A stretch of 64,000 bases of DNA from Streptomyces sp. R44 (GTDB lineage: Bacteria; Actinomycetota; Actinomycetes; Streptomycetales; Streptomycetaceae): positions 5,456,001 to 5,520,000 of the forward strand of contig NZ_CP163444.1 of assembly GCF_041053105.1 (NCBI RefSeq), read 5' to 3'. This document shows positions 37,076 to 44,251 of the stretch, one piece after another; within the stretch, counting starts at the first letter, position 1; every line of letters begins with the position of its first letter. The position numbers and the translations under genes are program-made. The notes under the pieces are model-generated. The model ran no database searches. It was given only the letters and a program-made list of their open reading frames with translations, and was not told the origin of the DNA.

Positions 37076-37604
37076 GTCCCTTCCCTCCGTCGCGCGGAAC
37101 TCGGCACACTGATCCACGCGATGAACGCTGAAGGTCCGACAGTCATGAGACTCTCTGGCAAACAGTGCCGGCCGGGTGCGATTTCGACGTCGCCGACGCG
37201 AAGAGATGATGTCTGCTGTCGATCTCAGGCTAGCTTCGATCCCCCACCCGCGCGCGCCGGCGCGGGGAGTCGGCCGGGGTGCCGGCTCCCCGGGCGGGCG
37301 AGCGCCCGCCCACCCGGAGGCCGCCTCCTCGATCAGGTGGCGGCGAACCGTTCGTGGTGCGGCGTCCGTCGGGCCGCGGGGCACGGTCGTCGGCCTGCAG
37401 CTGCTCGAAGGAGTCGGGCGTCGGGCGGGGGCGAGCGGCTCGTCGGCCGGCGGAACCGGGCCCCCGTCGCCGTTCGACACGTCCGCGAAAGTTCCATCAG
37501 AGAAGGGGAAGGTTGATTACAGAGGTTTGACAGGGCGCCGGAGATTCCTTGCCCGGCGGCGAATCCGCGAAATACATTCCTGCCCAGTCGAGACCGGGGG
37601 CACC
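37076..37604. other. Divergent intergenic region with two stem-loops
   Basis: This 529-bp region between the STAND ATPase and OvmZ-like genes has no convincing ORF. It contains hairpins GGGGAG..CTCCCC (37264-37291) and GGGCGGGCG-AG-CGCCCGCCC (37292-37311), and TTGACA at 37527-37532. Reading frames through it are open only because of GC bias. Confidence 0.5.
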
Positions 37605-38489
37605 ATGACACGCGGATTCAGTGGCACGACACGAGCGGCCCGTGCGGTGGCGCGGCCCGCGCGCTGCGAGGGGATCGCGTGTCGCGGTGGAGAGGAGACG
37701 GCCGGACGGTCCCCGGGGGTCGCCGGGGACGGGAAGCGGCTCTGTGCGGGCTGTGTCGTCCGGCTGACCGGGGGGCTCGCGCGGCTGCCCCGGCTCTACG
37801 AGGAGTGCGGGCTGCTCCTCGGGGGATCCGACCGGCCTCGGGAGCGGACGTCCGGTGGCGGTGCGGCGCCCGGACTTCCGTTCAACACCGCGGCCGCCGA
37901 GGCCCGCTCCGTCATCGTCGGCGTCCTGCGCTCCTGGGCCGGTCTCGTCGTGGGGGAGCGGGTCGTCGCGGCGCCCCGGGACACGGTGGCCGGGGTCGTC
38001 GGGTTCCTCATCCGGCACGCCGGCTGGCTGGCCGCCCACGAGGCCGCGGGCGAGCTGTCCGAGGAGGTGGCGCGGGCGGTGCGCCGGGCGCGGTACGTCG
38101 TCGAGCCGTCCCCGGGACGGGGCATGCGGGTCGGGACGTGCGTCGTGGCGGGGTGCGGGGGCGCGTTGACGGCGGTGGCCCGTGCCGACCGGGCGGACGC
38201 GCCGGTCGAGATCGGCTGCGGGGCGGACTCCTCGCACCGATGGACGGCGCAGGAGTGGATGGCGCTGAGCCGCGACGTACAGGAGCCCGAGCGGGCCGCC
38301 GCTCCGGCGGCGGCGGTGCGCTGGCTGGGGGCCCGGGACATCTCCCTGCTCTGGGGGATCCCCTCCGGCAGCGTGTACCGGCGCGCCAGCGAGCAGCAGT
38401 GGCGGCGGCGTAGCGGCAAGGGCCGGACCTTCTATCACGAGGAGGACGTGCTGCGGTCCCTCGGAGCGAGGGGTGCCGGTCGCCGCTGA
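37605..38489 (+). CDS. OvmZ-like putative DNA-binding protein
   Basis: 294 residues from ATG 37605 after GGGGG. It has paired cysteines near the N-terminus (RCEGIACRGG, RLCAGCVVRL), the LYEECGLLLGG and FNTAAAEARS motifs, and a second Cys pair (GTCVVAGCGG, IGCGAD). The C-terminal winged-helix-like end (ARDISLLWGIPSGSVYRRAS, FYHEEDVLRSL) resembles a helix-turn-helix that reads mobile or regulatory DNA. I recognise the pattern as OvmZ-type proteins of Streptomyces, which are frequent in accessory regions. Their role is undefined. Zinc binding is inferred. Confidence 0.75.
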   Translation: MTRGFSGTTRAARAVARPARCEGIACRGGEETAGRSPGVAGDGKRLCAGCVVRLTGGLARLPRLYEECGLLLGGSDRPRERTSGGGAAPGLPFNTAAAEARSVIVGVLRSWAGLVVGERVVAAPRDTVAGVVGFLIRHAGWLAAHEAAGELSEEVARAVRRARYVVEPSPGRGMRVGTCVVAGCGGALTAVARADRADAPVEIGCGADSSHRWTAQEWMALSRDVQEPERAAAPAAAVRWLGARDISLLWGIPSGSVYRRASEQQWRRRSGKGRTFYHEEDVLRSLGARGAGRR

Positions 38490-38504
38490 CGCGGCGGGCA
38501 CGGG

Positions 38505-38588
38505 AGCGGCCAAGAGAGCGGCCAAGAGAGCGGCCAAGAGAGCGGGCACGAGAGCGGCCAAGAGAGCGGGTACGAGAGCGGGTACGGC
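38505..38588 (+). repeat. 12-bp tandem repeat, seven units
   Basis: Units alternate between AGCGGCCAAGAG and AGCGGGCACGAG/AGCGGGTACGAG. They lie directly after the ovmZ-like stop, and the last unit forms the 5' arm of the following terminator. Confidence 0.85.
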
Positions 38589-38608
38589 CTTCGGGTCGTG
38601 CCCGCTCT
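38575..38608 (+). terminator. Terminator of the OvmZ-like gene
   Basis: AGAGCGGGTACG (38575-38586) pairs with CGTGCCCGCTCT (38597-38608), 12 bp with one G-U pair, followed by TCTGTTT. Confidence 0.8.
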
Positions 38609-38631
38609 TCTGTTTCCCGTGGATTTGTGAT

Positions 38632-38660
38632 TTGACCTTTCTCTGACGCGGTCCTGTCGC
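38632..38660 (+). promoter_or_regulatory. Candidate SARP operator before the glycosyltransferase gene
   Basis: TTGAC (38632), CTGAC (38643) and CTGTC (38654) are direct repeats at exact 11-bp spacing, the helical period used by Streptomyces antibiotic regulatory proteins. TTTAAG (38664-38669) follows as a possible -10. Confidence 0.4.
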
Positions 38661-38842
38661 TGCTTTAAGGAAGTGGCATTGACATCCTCCGGTTCGTCGA
38701 AGAAGCTGTTCAGTAACTTCCTCAGTGCTGTGCCCGGATATTGTTTTCCGGGTTCCGGGGAATGTTTCTCTTTAGTTCGAGGCGCATCGGTGGATTGTTT
38801 CGGTGCGCCTTTTCGGCGTGCCACGACAGTTAAGGCATTCAC

Positions 38843-40114
38843 ATGCGGATTCTCATCGCAGTCGCGCCGTTGCCCGCCCATCTGTATCCCGGCGTCCCCC
38901 TGGCGTGGGCGCTGCAGAGCGCCGGACACGAGGTGCGGGTGGCGAGCAACGACAGTCTCGTCGAGCACATCACCGCGGCCGGTCTCACGGCGGTCGGGAT
39001 CGGCGAGCGCACCTCCCCGCCCGTGCCCGCCACGGACGAGGAGCTGGAGCGCTTCAGCGACGCGCTGGCGTTCGAGGCCGGCTCCGACTTCGACCGGCTG
39101 TTCCGGGCGACCCGCTTCTATCTGATGGCCGCCTACACGCGGTACCACCCGGACGCGGAGGGCCGGCAGGAGCTCGCCGACGGTCTGGTCGAGGCCGCCC
39201 GGAACTGGCGGCCGGACCTGGTGATCTGGGACCCGGCCTGTCCGGTGGGGGCGGTCGCCGCCCGCGAGGCCGGCGCCGCGTCGGCCCGGCTGCTCTGGGG
39301 CCCCGACTACTTCGGCTGGATCCGCAAGCGTCTGGTCGAGCGGGCGGCCGACCCGGCGTCCGGAGTGACCGCGGCGACGGATCCGCTGGCCGCGGCCCTG
39401 GCGCCGGTGTTCGGCCGCTTCGGCCACGAGTTCTCCGAGGAGCTGCTGCTCGGCGACTTCACCGTCGACCCGCTCCCCTCACAACTGCCCAGGCCCGAAG
39501 GACTCCGCAGGGTCCCGATGCGCTGGGTGCCGTACACCGGGGCCGTGCCGGTTCCCCCGTGGCTGTCCCAGCCACCGGCACGGCCCCGGGTCTGTCTCTC
39601 GCTCGGCGTCACCGGGCGTACGGTCCACGACGGCCGGGACGAGCGGGTCGCCGCCGTCCTGGAGGCGGTGGCCGGGATGGACGTCGAGGTGGTCGCCACC
39701 GTCAACGCCGACCAACTGGGCCCGGATCCGGTCGTCCCCGACAACGTGCGGATCGTGGACTTCCTGCCGCTGACCCAGGTGATGCCGACCTGCGCGGCGA
39801 TCGTCCACCACGGCGGCTTCGGCACGTTCTTCGCCGCCGCCGCCCACCGGGTGCCCCAGCTGATCATCGGCGAGGACCTGGGGAGCGCGCTGAACAGCAC
39901 CCGCTACCTGGAGGCCAGGGGAGCGGGCGTGACCCTCCACGCCGAGGGCCTGACCGCCGCCGAGGTGGGCAAGCAGCTCGAACGGCTGCTGACGGAGCCG
40001 TCGTTCCGCGACGGGGCGGCCGCCGTGCACGCGGACCTCACGGCCGCGCCCTCGCCCGGCGAGCTGGTGCCCGTACTGGAACGGCTGACCGCCCAGTACC
40101 GCGGACGGGGCTGA
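38843..40114 (+). CDS. GT-B glycosyltransferase for a deoxysugar
   Basis: 423 residues, GT1/EryCIII-like. The N-terminal acceptor domain opens with MRILIAVAPLPAHLYPGVPLAW-type residues (split). The C-terminal donor domain has HHGGFGTFFAAAAHRVPQLI with the nucleotide-binding HHGGxGT motif. It probably transfers an NDP-deoxyhexose to the aglycone. EryCIII/DesVII-type enzymes need a P450-like activator protein, and none is present here. It is the first gene of the cluster, 4 bp ahead of the sugar epimerase gene, with a low-GC leader upstream. Confidence 0.88.
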   Translation: MRILIAVAPLPAHLYPGVPLAWALQSAGHEVRVASNDSLVEHITAAGLTAVGIGERTSPPVPATDEELERFSDALAFEAGSDFDRLFRATRFYLMAAYTRYHPDAEGRQELADGLVEAARNWRPDLVIWDPACPVGAVAAREAGAASARLLWGPDYFGWIRKRLVERAADPASGVTAATDPLAAALAPVFGRFGHEFSEELLLGDFTVDPLPSQLPRPEGLRRVPMRWVPYTGAVPVPPWLSQPPARPRVCLSLGVTGRTVHDGRDERVAAVLEAVAGMDVEVVATVNADQLGPDPVVPDNVRIVDFLPLTQVMPTCAAIVHHGGFGTFFAAAAHRVPQLIIGEDLGSALNSTRYLEARGAGVTLHAEGLTAAEVGKQLERLLTEPSFRDGAAAVHADLTAAPSPGELVPVLERLTAQYRGRG

Positions 40115-40118
40115 CGGG

Positions 40119-40721
40119 ATGCGCGTGGAGGAGACACGGGTTCCCGGCGCGTACGTGTTCACCCCGGACCCGATCCCCGATCCGCGGGGCGTGTTCTTCG
40201 AGGCCTTCCGGAGCGACCTCGTCGAGGAGACGGTCGGCCGCCCGTTCCGGCCGGCGCAGATCAACTACTCGACGTCCGTACGCAACACCCTCCGCGGCAT
40301 CCACGGCGTGGCGGTGCCGCCCGGGCAGGCCAAGTACGTGACGTGCGTGCGGGGAGCGGCCCGCGACATCGTCGTCGACCTGCGGGTCGGCTCGCCCACC
40401 TTCGGAGAGCACCAGGAGACCGTGCTCGACGCGGAGTCGGGGCGGTCCGTGTACGTGCCCGAGGGCGTCGGTCACGGCTTCCTGACGCTCACCGACGACA
40501 CCTGCATCTGCTACGTGGTCTCCACGCTCTACGTACCGGGCACACAGATCGACATCGACCCCCTCGACCCCGACCTGGCGCTCCCCTGGGGCTTCGACGA
40601 GCCGCCGCTGATGTCGGAGAAGGACGCGAAGGCGCCCGGCGTGCGGGAGGCGCGCGCCGCGGGGCTGCTCGCGGACTGGCACGACCTGCGCCGAGCCGAT
40701 CTTGACCTCAAGTCGACTTGA
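40119..40721 (+). CDS. dTDP-4-dehydro-6-deoxyhexose 3,5-epimerase (RmlC family)
   Basis: 200 residues, cupin-fold RmlC type. The catalytic His lies in LRGIHGVAVPPGQAKYV, and the substrate-site EGVGHGFLTLTDD and CYVVSTLYVPG with the conserved Tyr are present. It epimerises C5 and possibly C3 of a 4-keto-6-deoxy sugar, giving the L-series. It is coupled to the glycosyltransferase gene. Its last codons overlap the SoxR-box promoter of the following exporter gene. Confidence 0.93.
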   Translation: MRVEETRVPGAYVFTPDPIPDPRGVFFEAFRSDLVEETVGRPFRPAQINYSTSVRNTLRGIHGVAVPPGQAKYVTCVRGAARDIVVDLRVGSPTFGEHQETVLDAESGRSVYVPEGVGHGFLTLTDDTCICYVVSTLYVPGTQIDIDPLDPDLALPWGFDEPPLMSEKDAKAPGVREARAAGLLADWHDLRRADLDLKST

Positions 40722-40732
40722 GGTTTTAGGGT
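40702..40732 (+). promoter_or_regulatory. SoxR-type promoter with perfect 20-bp SoxR box
   Basis: ACCTCAAGTC and its exact reverse complement GACTTGAGGT form a perfect palindrome at 40705-40724, matching the SoxR box known from E. coli soxS (CCTCAAGTTAACTTGAGG) and S. coelicolor SoxR targets. It lies between TTGACC (-35, 40702-40707) and TAGGGT (-10, 40727-40732) with a 19-bp spacer, the over-long spacing that MerR-family activators require. It precedes the MFS exporter gene. Confidence 0.85.
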
Positions 40733-40772
40733 CTCGGCGACCAGCGCCGAACGACAACGCAAGGAGAATCCT

Positions 40773-42413
40773 TTGAGTACCGACGCCGGTACGTCGGCAG
40801 TGCCGCAGGCGACCCGCAGAGAATGGCTGGGCCTCGCGGTCCTCGGGCTTCCCACCCTGCTCATCGCCATGGACCTGACGGTTCTGCACCTGGCACTCCC
40901 CACGCTCACCGCGGACCTCAGGCCGGGCAACACCGAGCTGTTATGGATCGTCGACGTCTACGGCTTCCTCATCGCCGGCTTCCTCCTCCCCATGGGCGCG
41001 ATCGGGGACCGGATCGGCCGTAGGAAGCTGCTGCTGATCGGCGGCGCCGCGTTCGGAGTGGCCTCGGTGCTCTCCGCGTTCGCGACGAGCCCGACGATGC
41101 TCATCGCCGCCCGGGCCCTGCTCGGCATCGCGGGCGCCACCCTGATGCCCTCGACGCTCTCCCTGATCCGGGTCATGTTCCAGGACCCCAAGCAGCAGGG
41201 CGCCGCCATCGGCGCGTGGACCGGCTTCTTCGGACTCGGCACGGTCATCGGCCCGCTGGTCGGCGGAACGTTCCTGGAGCTCTTCTGGTGGGGCGCGGTC
41301 TTCCTGATCGGCGTTCCCGTGATGGCGCTGCTGCTCGTCCTCGGCCCGATCCTGCTCCCCGAGTACCGGGACCGCTCGGTCGCCCGCCCCGACCTGCTCT
41401 CCGCGGTCATGTCCGTCCTCGCCATGCTCGCCCTGATCTACGGTCTCAAGCGGATCGCCCAGGACGGGCTGCAGCTGGAGTCGGGGCTCTCCCTCGTCCT
41501 CGGCGTGCTGCTCGCGGCGCTGTTCCTGTACCGGCAGACCCGCCTCGACCAGCCCCTCGTGGACCTCAAGCTGTTCCGCAACAGCCTGTTCGGCACGGCC
41601 CTCGGCATGCTGGTGCTCGCCACCCTGCTCTCCGCCGGCCTGCAGTTCCTCGTCATGCAGTACCTCCAGCTCGTCAAGGGCCTCAGCCCGATCCAGGCCG
41701 GGCTGTGGTCCCTGCCGATCACCCTCGGCGTCATGATCGGCGCCATGGGCGGGCCGGGGCTCGCCGGAAAGATGAAGCTCAGCACCCTGCTCTCCGGCGG
41801 CCTGGTGGTCTCCGCGCTCGGCATGGTCCTGCTGACCTTCGTCAGCGGCCCCTCCGACCTGTACCTCGCGGTGGGCGGCACGGCCGTCATCGGCATGGGC
41901 CTCGGCCCGATGATCTCCCTCGGCACCGGACTCATCGTCGGGGCGGCCCCGCCCGAGCGGGCCGGCGCCGCGTCCGCGATGGCCTCGACCGGCACCGAAC
42001 TCGGCAGCGCCCTCGGCGTCGCCCTGATCGGCAGCATCGGCTTCGCGGTGTACCGCTCCCGGCTGTCCGACCGGCTCCCCGAGGGCCTGTCGGCGGGCGA
42101 CGCCCACGCGGCGAAGGACACCCTCGGCGCCGCCGTGGACACCGCGCGCGGGCTCCCCGCCGAACTCGCCGACCGCCTCCTCGCGGTGGCCCGCGACGCC
42201 TTCGTGCACGGCCTGCGGACGACGGCGATCGTCGGCGCGGTGCTCGCCGTGCTCCTCGCCGTGGTCGCCGCGACCCTGCTGCGCGGCGCCACGATGCCCG
42301 GCCCGCCGCCGGCTGCGGAAGCGGACGGCGACACGGACGGCGACACGGACGGCGGGACCGGCAGCGAGGCGGCCGGCGACGGCGCCAAGTCCCTGGAGCG
42401 GGTGGACAACTAG
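40773..42413 (+). CDS. MFS exporter, DHA2 (QacA/SmvA-like) family
   Basis: 546 residues with about 14 hydrophobic helices. Family motifs are the helix-1 acid in LIAMDLTVLHLALPTL, the loop 2-3 motif GDRIGRRKLL, and helix-5 motif C-like GTVIGPLVGG. A TTG start at 40773 is supported by AAGGAG at 40761. The C-terminal tail is Asp/Gly/Thr-rich with a short repeat. It exports lipophilic or quinone-like drugs by proton antiport. The SoxR-type promoter implies induction by redox-active compounds, so it is the likely self-resistance pump of the cluster. Confidence 0.93.
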   Translation: MSTDAGTSAVPQATRREWLGLAVLGLPTLLIAMDLTVLHLALPTLTADLRPGNTELLWIVDVYGFLIAGFLLPMGAIGDRIGRRKLLLIGGAAFGVASVLSAFATSPTMLIAARALLGIAGATLMPSTLSLIRVMFQDPKQQGAAIGAWTGFFGLGTVIGPLVGGTFLELFWWGAVFLIGVPVMALLLVLGPILLPEYRDRSVARPDLLSAVMSVLAMLALIYGLKRIAQDGLQLESGLSLVLGVLLAALFLYRQTRLDQPLVDLKLFRNSLFGTALGMLVLATLLSAGLQFLVMQYLQLVKGLSPIQAGLWSLPITLGVMIGAMGGPGLAGKMKLSTLLSGGLVVSALGMVLLTFVSGPSDLYLAVGGTAVIGMGLGPMISLGTGLIVGAAPPERAGAASAMASTGTELGSALGVALIGSIGFAVYRSRLSDRLPEGLSAGDAHAAKDTLGAAVDTARGLPAELADRLLAVARDAFVHGLRTTAIVGAVLAVLLAVVAATLLRGATMPGPPPAAEADGDTDGDTDGGTGSEAAGDGAKSLERVDN

Positions 42414-42460
42414 CCGGCCGACCACGCGGAAGCCGACGACTCGAAAGTGGACGACTGACC

Positions 42461-44224
42461 ATGCCGGACGCGCACGTACCGGCCGGACCGGCCCGGACCC
42501 CCGTCGGGGTCTGGGCCGGTTCGGTCCGTCACGACGACCAGACCGACCCCTACGTCATCTCCTTCGCACCGGACGGAACGATCGCGCTCCGCACGTCCGG
42601 CACCGTCGGCACCGGGACCTGGGCCGAGGGGCAGGCGGGACGCTTCTCGTACGAACTCACCGAGACCTTCACCCCGGCGAGCGGCCGGGCGGGCCGGATC
42701 GAGGCGCACGTCGAGGCCCACCTCGACGGCGACGCCCACCACGGCACCGGCACCGCCCGGATCAGCACCCCCGACGGCGTACCGCTGCACACCACCACCG
42801 CCGAGTTCGCCGGGGAGCGCCTCGCCCGCGAACCGGCCGGCTGGCACGGGCTCGTGACCCTGGGCGCGCCGGTCCGCGGACGGGTCCTCTTCCCCGGGGA
42901 CGAGGGCTTCGAGGAGGCGGTGGGCTCCGGCTGGCTGCTCACCGTCGAGCACCGGCCCGCCGCGGTCGTCCTCGCCGCCGACGCCGAGGACGTGGCCGCC
43001 GCCGTCCGGTTCGCCGCCGCGGCCGGCCGGCCGGTGGCCGTGGAGTCGACCGGCCACGGCAGGTCGGTGCCCTCCGACGGCGCGGTCTTCGTCTCGACCC
43101 GGGAGCTGCGCGGGCTCTCGGTCGATCCGGAGGCCGCGACCGCCCGGATCGGGGCGGGGCTGACCTGGGGCGAGGTGCTCGACGCCACCGCCGGGCACGG
43201 CCTCGCGCCGCTGAGCGGCTCCTCGGCGGACGTCGGGGCGATCGGCTTCCTGACCGGCGGCGGGCTCCCGCTGGCCTGCCGCACGTACGGCTTCGCCGCG
43301 GACCGGGTCCGCTCCCTGGAGCTGGTCACCGCCGACGGCCGGATCCGCACCGTCTCGCCGGTCCAGGACCCCGACCTGTTCTGGGCGGTACGGGGCGGCC
43401 GGAGCAACTTCGGCGTGGTGACCTCGGCCGAGATCGACCTGGTCCCGCTGCGGGACGTCTTCGCCGGCGAGCTGTACTACCCGGGCGAGGACCCCGCGCA
43501 CGCGGCGCACGTCGTGCGGTCGTACCTGGCCTGGGCCAAGGACCAGCCGGACGAGATGTCGTCCTCGCTGACCCTCGTACGGTTCCTGGACCTGCCGAAG
43601 GTGCCCGAGGAGTACCGCGGCCGGTCCTTCGTCCTCGTGCACGTCCTGTGCACCGCCGGGGAGCGGCTCGGCGAGCGGCTCGTGGCGCCGCTGCGCGCGC
43701 TCGCCCCCGAGCGAGACAACTGCGCCACCATGCCCTACGCGCGGGTCACCGAGCTCCACCACGACCCGAAGCAGCCGGTACGCGTCCACTTCCGCAGCGC
43801 GCTCCTCGACGAGCTCGACGACTCGGCGGCCGAGACGCTGGTCTCGTTCATCGACCCGGCGCTGCCCGGCGGGCCGTACCCCAACATCGAGCTGCGGCAC
43901 CTGGGCGGGGCGGTCGGCCGACCGCCCCGGCGGCCGCACGCGGTGGGCGGCAGGACCGCGGCCTTCCATCTGTGGACGCGGATACCGGCCCCCGCCGAGA
44001 CGGCCGACGAGGCCCGCCGGCTCTCGGACGAGGTGCTGGCACGGCTGAGGCCGTGGGACACCGGCGAGCTGCTGCCGGGGTTCCTCTTCGACCACGACTC
44101 CGACCCCGAGCGGGTCCGGCGGGCCTACGCGGAGCCCGACCACCGGCGGCTGACCGAGCTGAAGGCCCGGTACGACCCGCAGAACCTGTTCCGCATCAAC
44201 CACAACATCCCGCCCGTCCCGTGA
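42461..44224 (+). CDS. FAD-linked oxidase (berberine-bridge-like) with extra N-terminal domain
   Basis: 587 residues, about 120 longer than the usual ~460. Residues about 1-125 form an unrecognised beta-rich domain (GVWAGSVRHDDQTDPYVISF, TGTWAEGQAGRFSYEL, HGTGTARISTPDGVPLHTTT). The FAD_binding_4 domain follows: STGHGRSVPSDGAVF (His for 8-alpha-histidyl FAD) and GAIGFLTGGGLPLACRTYG. The position of the second, cysteinyl attachment is Ser/Ala (LSGSSADVGA). The BBE C-terminal motif is NLFRINHNI. It oxidises alcohols or phenols with O2 during tailoring; the substrate is unknown. Confidence 0.9.
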   Translation: MPDAHVPAGPARTPVGVWAGSVRHDDQTDPYVISFAPDGTIALRTSGTVGTGTWAEGQAGRFSYELTETFTPASGRAGRIEAHVEAHLDGDAHHGTGTARISTPDGVPLHTTTAEFAGERLAREPAGWHGLVTLGAPVRGRVLFPGDEGFEEAVGSGWLLTVEHRPAAVVLAADAEDVAAAVRFAAAAGRPVAVESTGHGRSVPSDGAVFVSTRELRGLSVDPEAATARIGAGLTWGEVLDATAGHGLAPLSGSSADVGAIGFLTGGGLPLACRTYGFAADRVRSLELVTADGRIRTVSPVQDPDLFWAVRGGRSNFGVVTSAEIDLVPLRDVFAGELYYPGEDPAHAAHVVRSYLAWAKDQPDEMSSSLTLVRFLDLPKVPEEYRGRSFVLVHVLCTAGERLGERLVAPLRALAPERDNCATMPYARVTELHHDPKQPVRVHFRSALLDELDDSAAETLVSFIDPALPGGPYPNIELRHLGGAVGRPPRRPHAVGGRTAAFHLWTRIPAPAETADEARRLSDEVLARLRPWDTGELLPGFLFDHDSDPERVRRAYAEPDHRRLTELKARYDPQNLFRINHNIPPVP

Positions 44225-44251
44225 CGGCGCGTGAGAGGGGGATCAACCGGA

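Larger units (their letters stand above)
38490..38842 (+). other. Spacer: tandem repeat, terminator and cluster promoter region
   Basis: The first ~120 bp carry 12-bp tandem repeats and a terminator. The remaining ~230 bp are clearly lower in GC than neighbouring genes and form the leader and promoter of the glycosyltransferase gene, including an 11-bp-spaced repeat (38632-38660) and inverted repeat GGAAGT (38670) / ACTTCC (38719). No gene is supported. Confidence 0.55.

Noticed and set aside
37176..37604. Upstream extension of the OvmZ-like reading frame (adds ~140 residues)
   Set aside because: The extension is Arg/Gly/Pro-rich with no RBS and runs through two strong hairpins. ATG 37605 fits the family N-terminus.
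38673..39125. An open frame starting GTG with a Cys-containing N-terminus (VPGYCFPGSGECF...) that could look like a peptide precursor
   Set aside because: It has no stop before the glycosyltransferase gene, its third codon positions are not GC-rich, and the only GTG has AAGGA directly abutting it. It is a non-coding leader read-through.
38435..39427. Minus-strand frame with SYPLSWPLSCPLSW-like repeats
   Set aside because: The repeat is simply the translation of the 12-bp tandem DNA repeat. There is no start signal or conserved domain.
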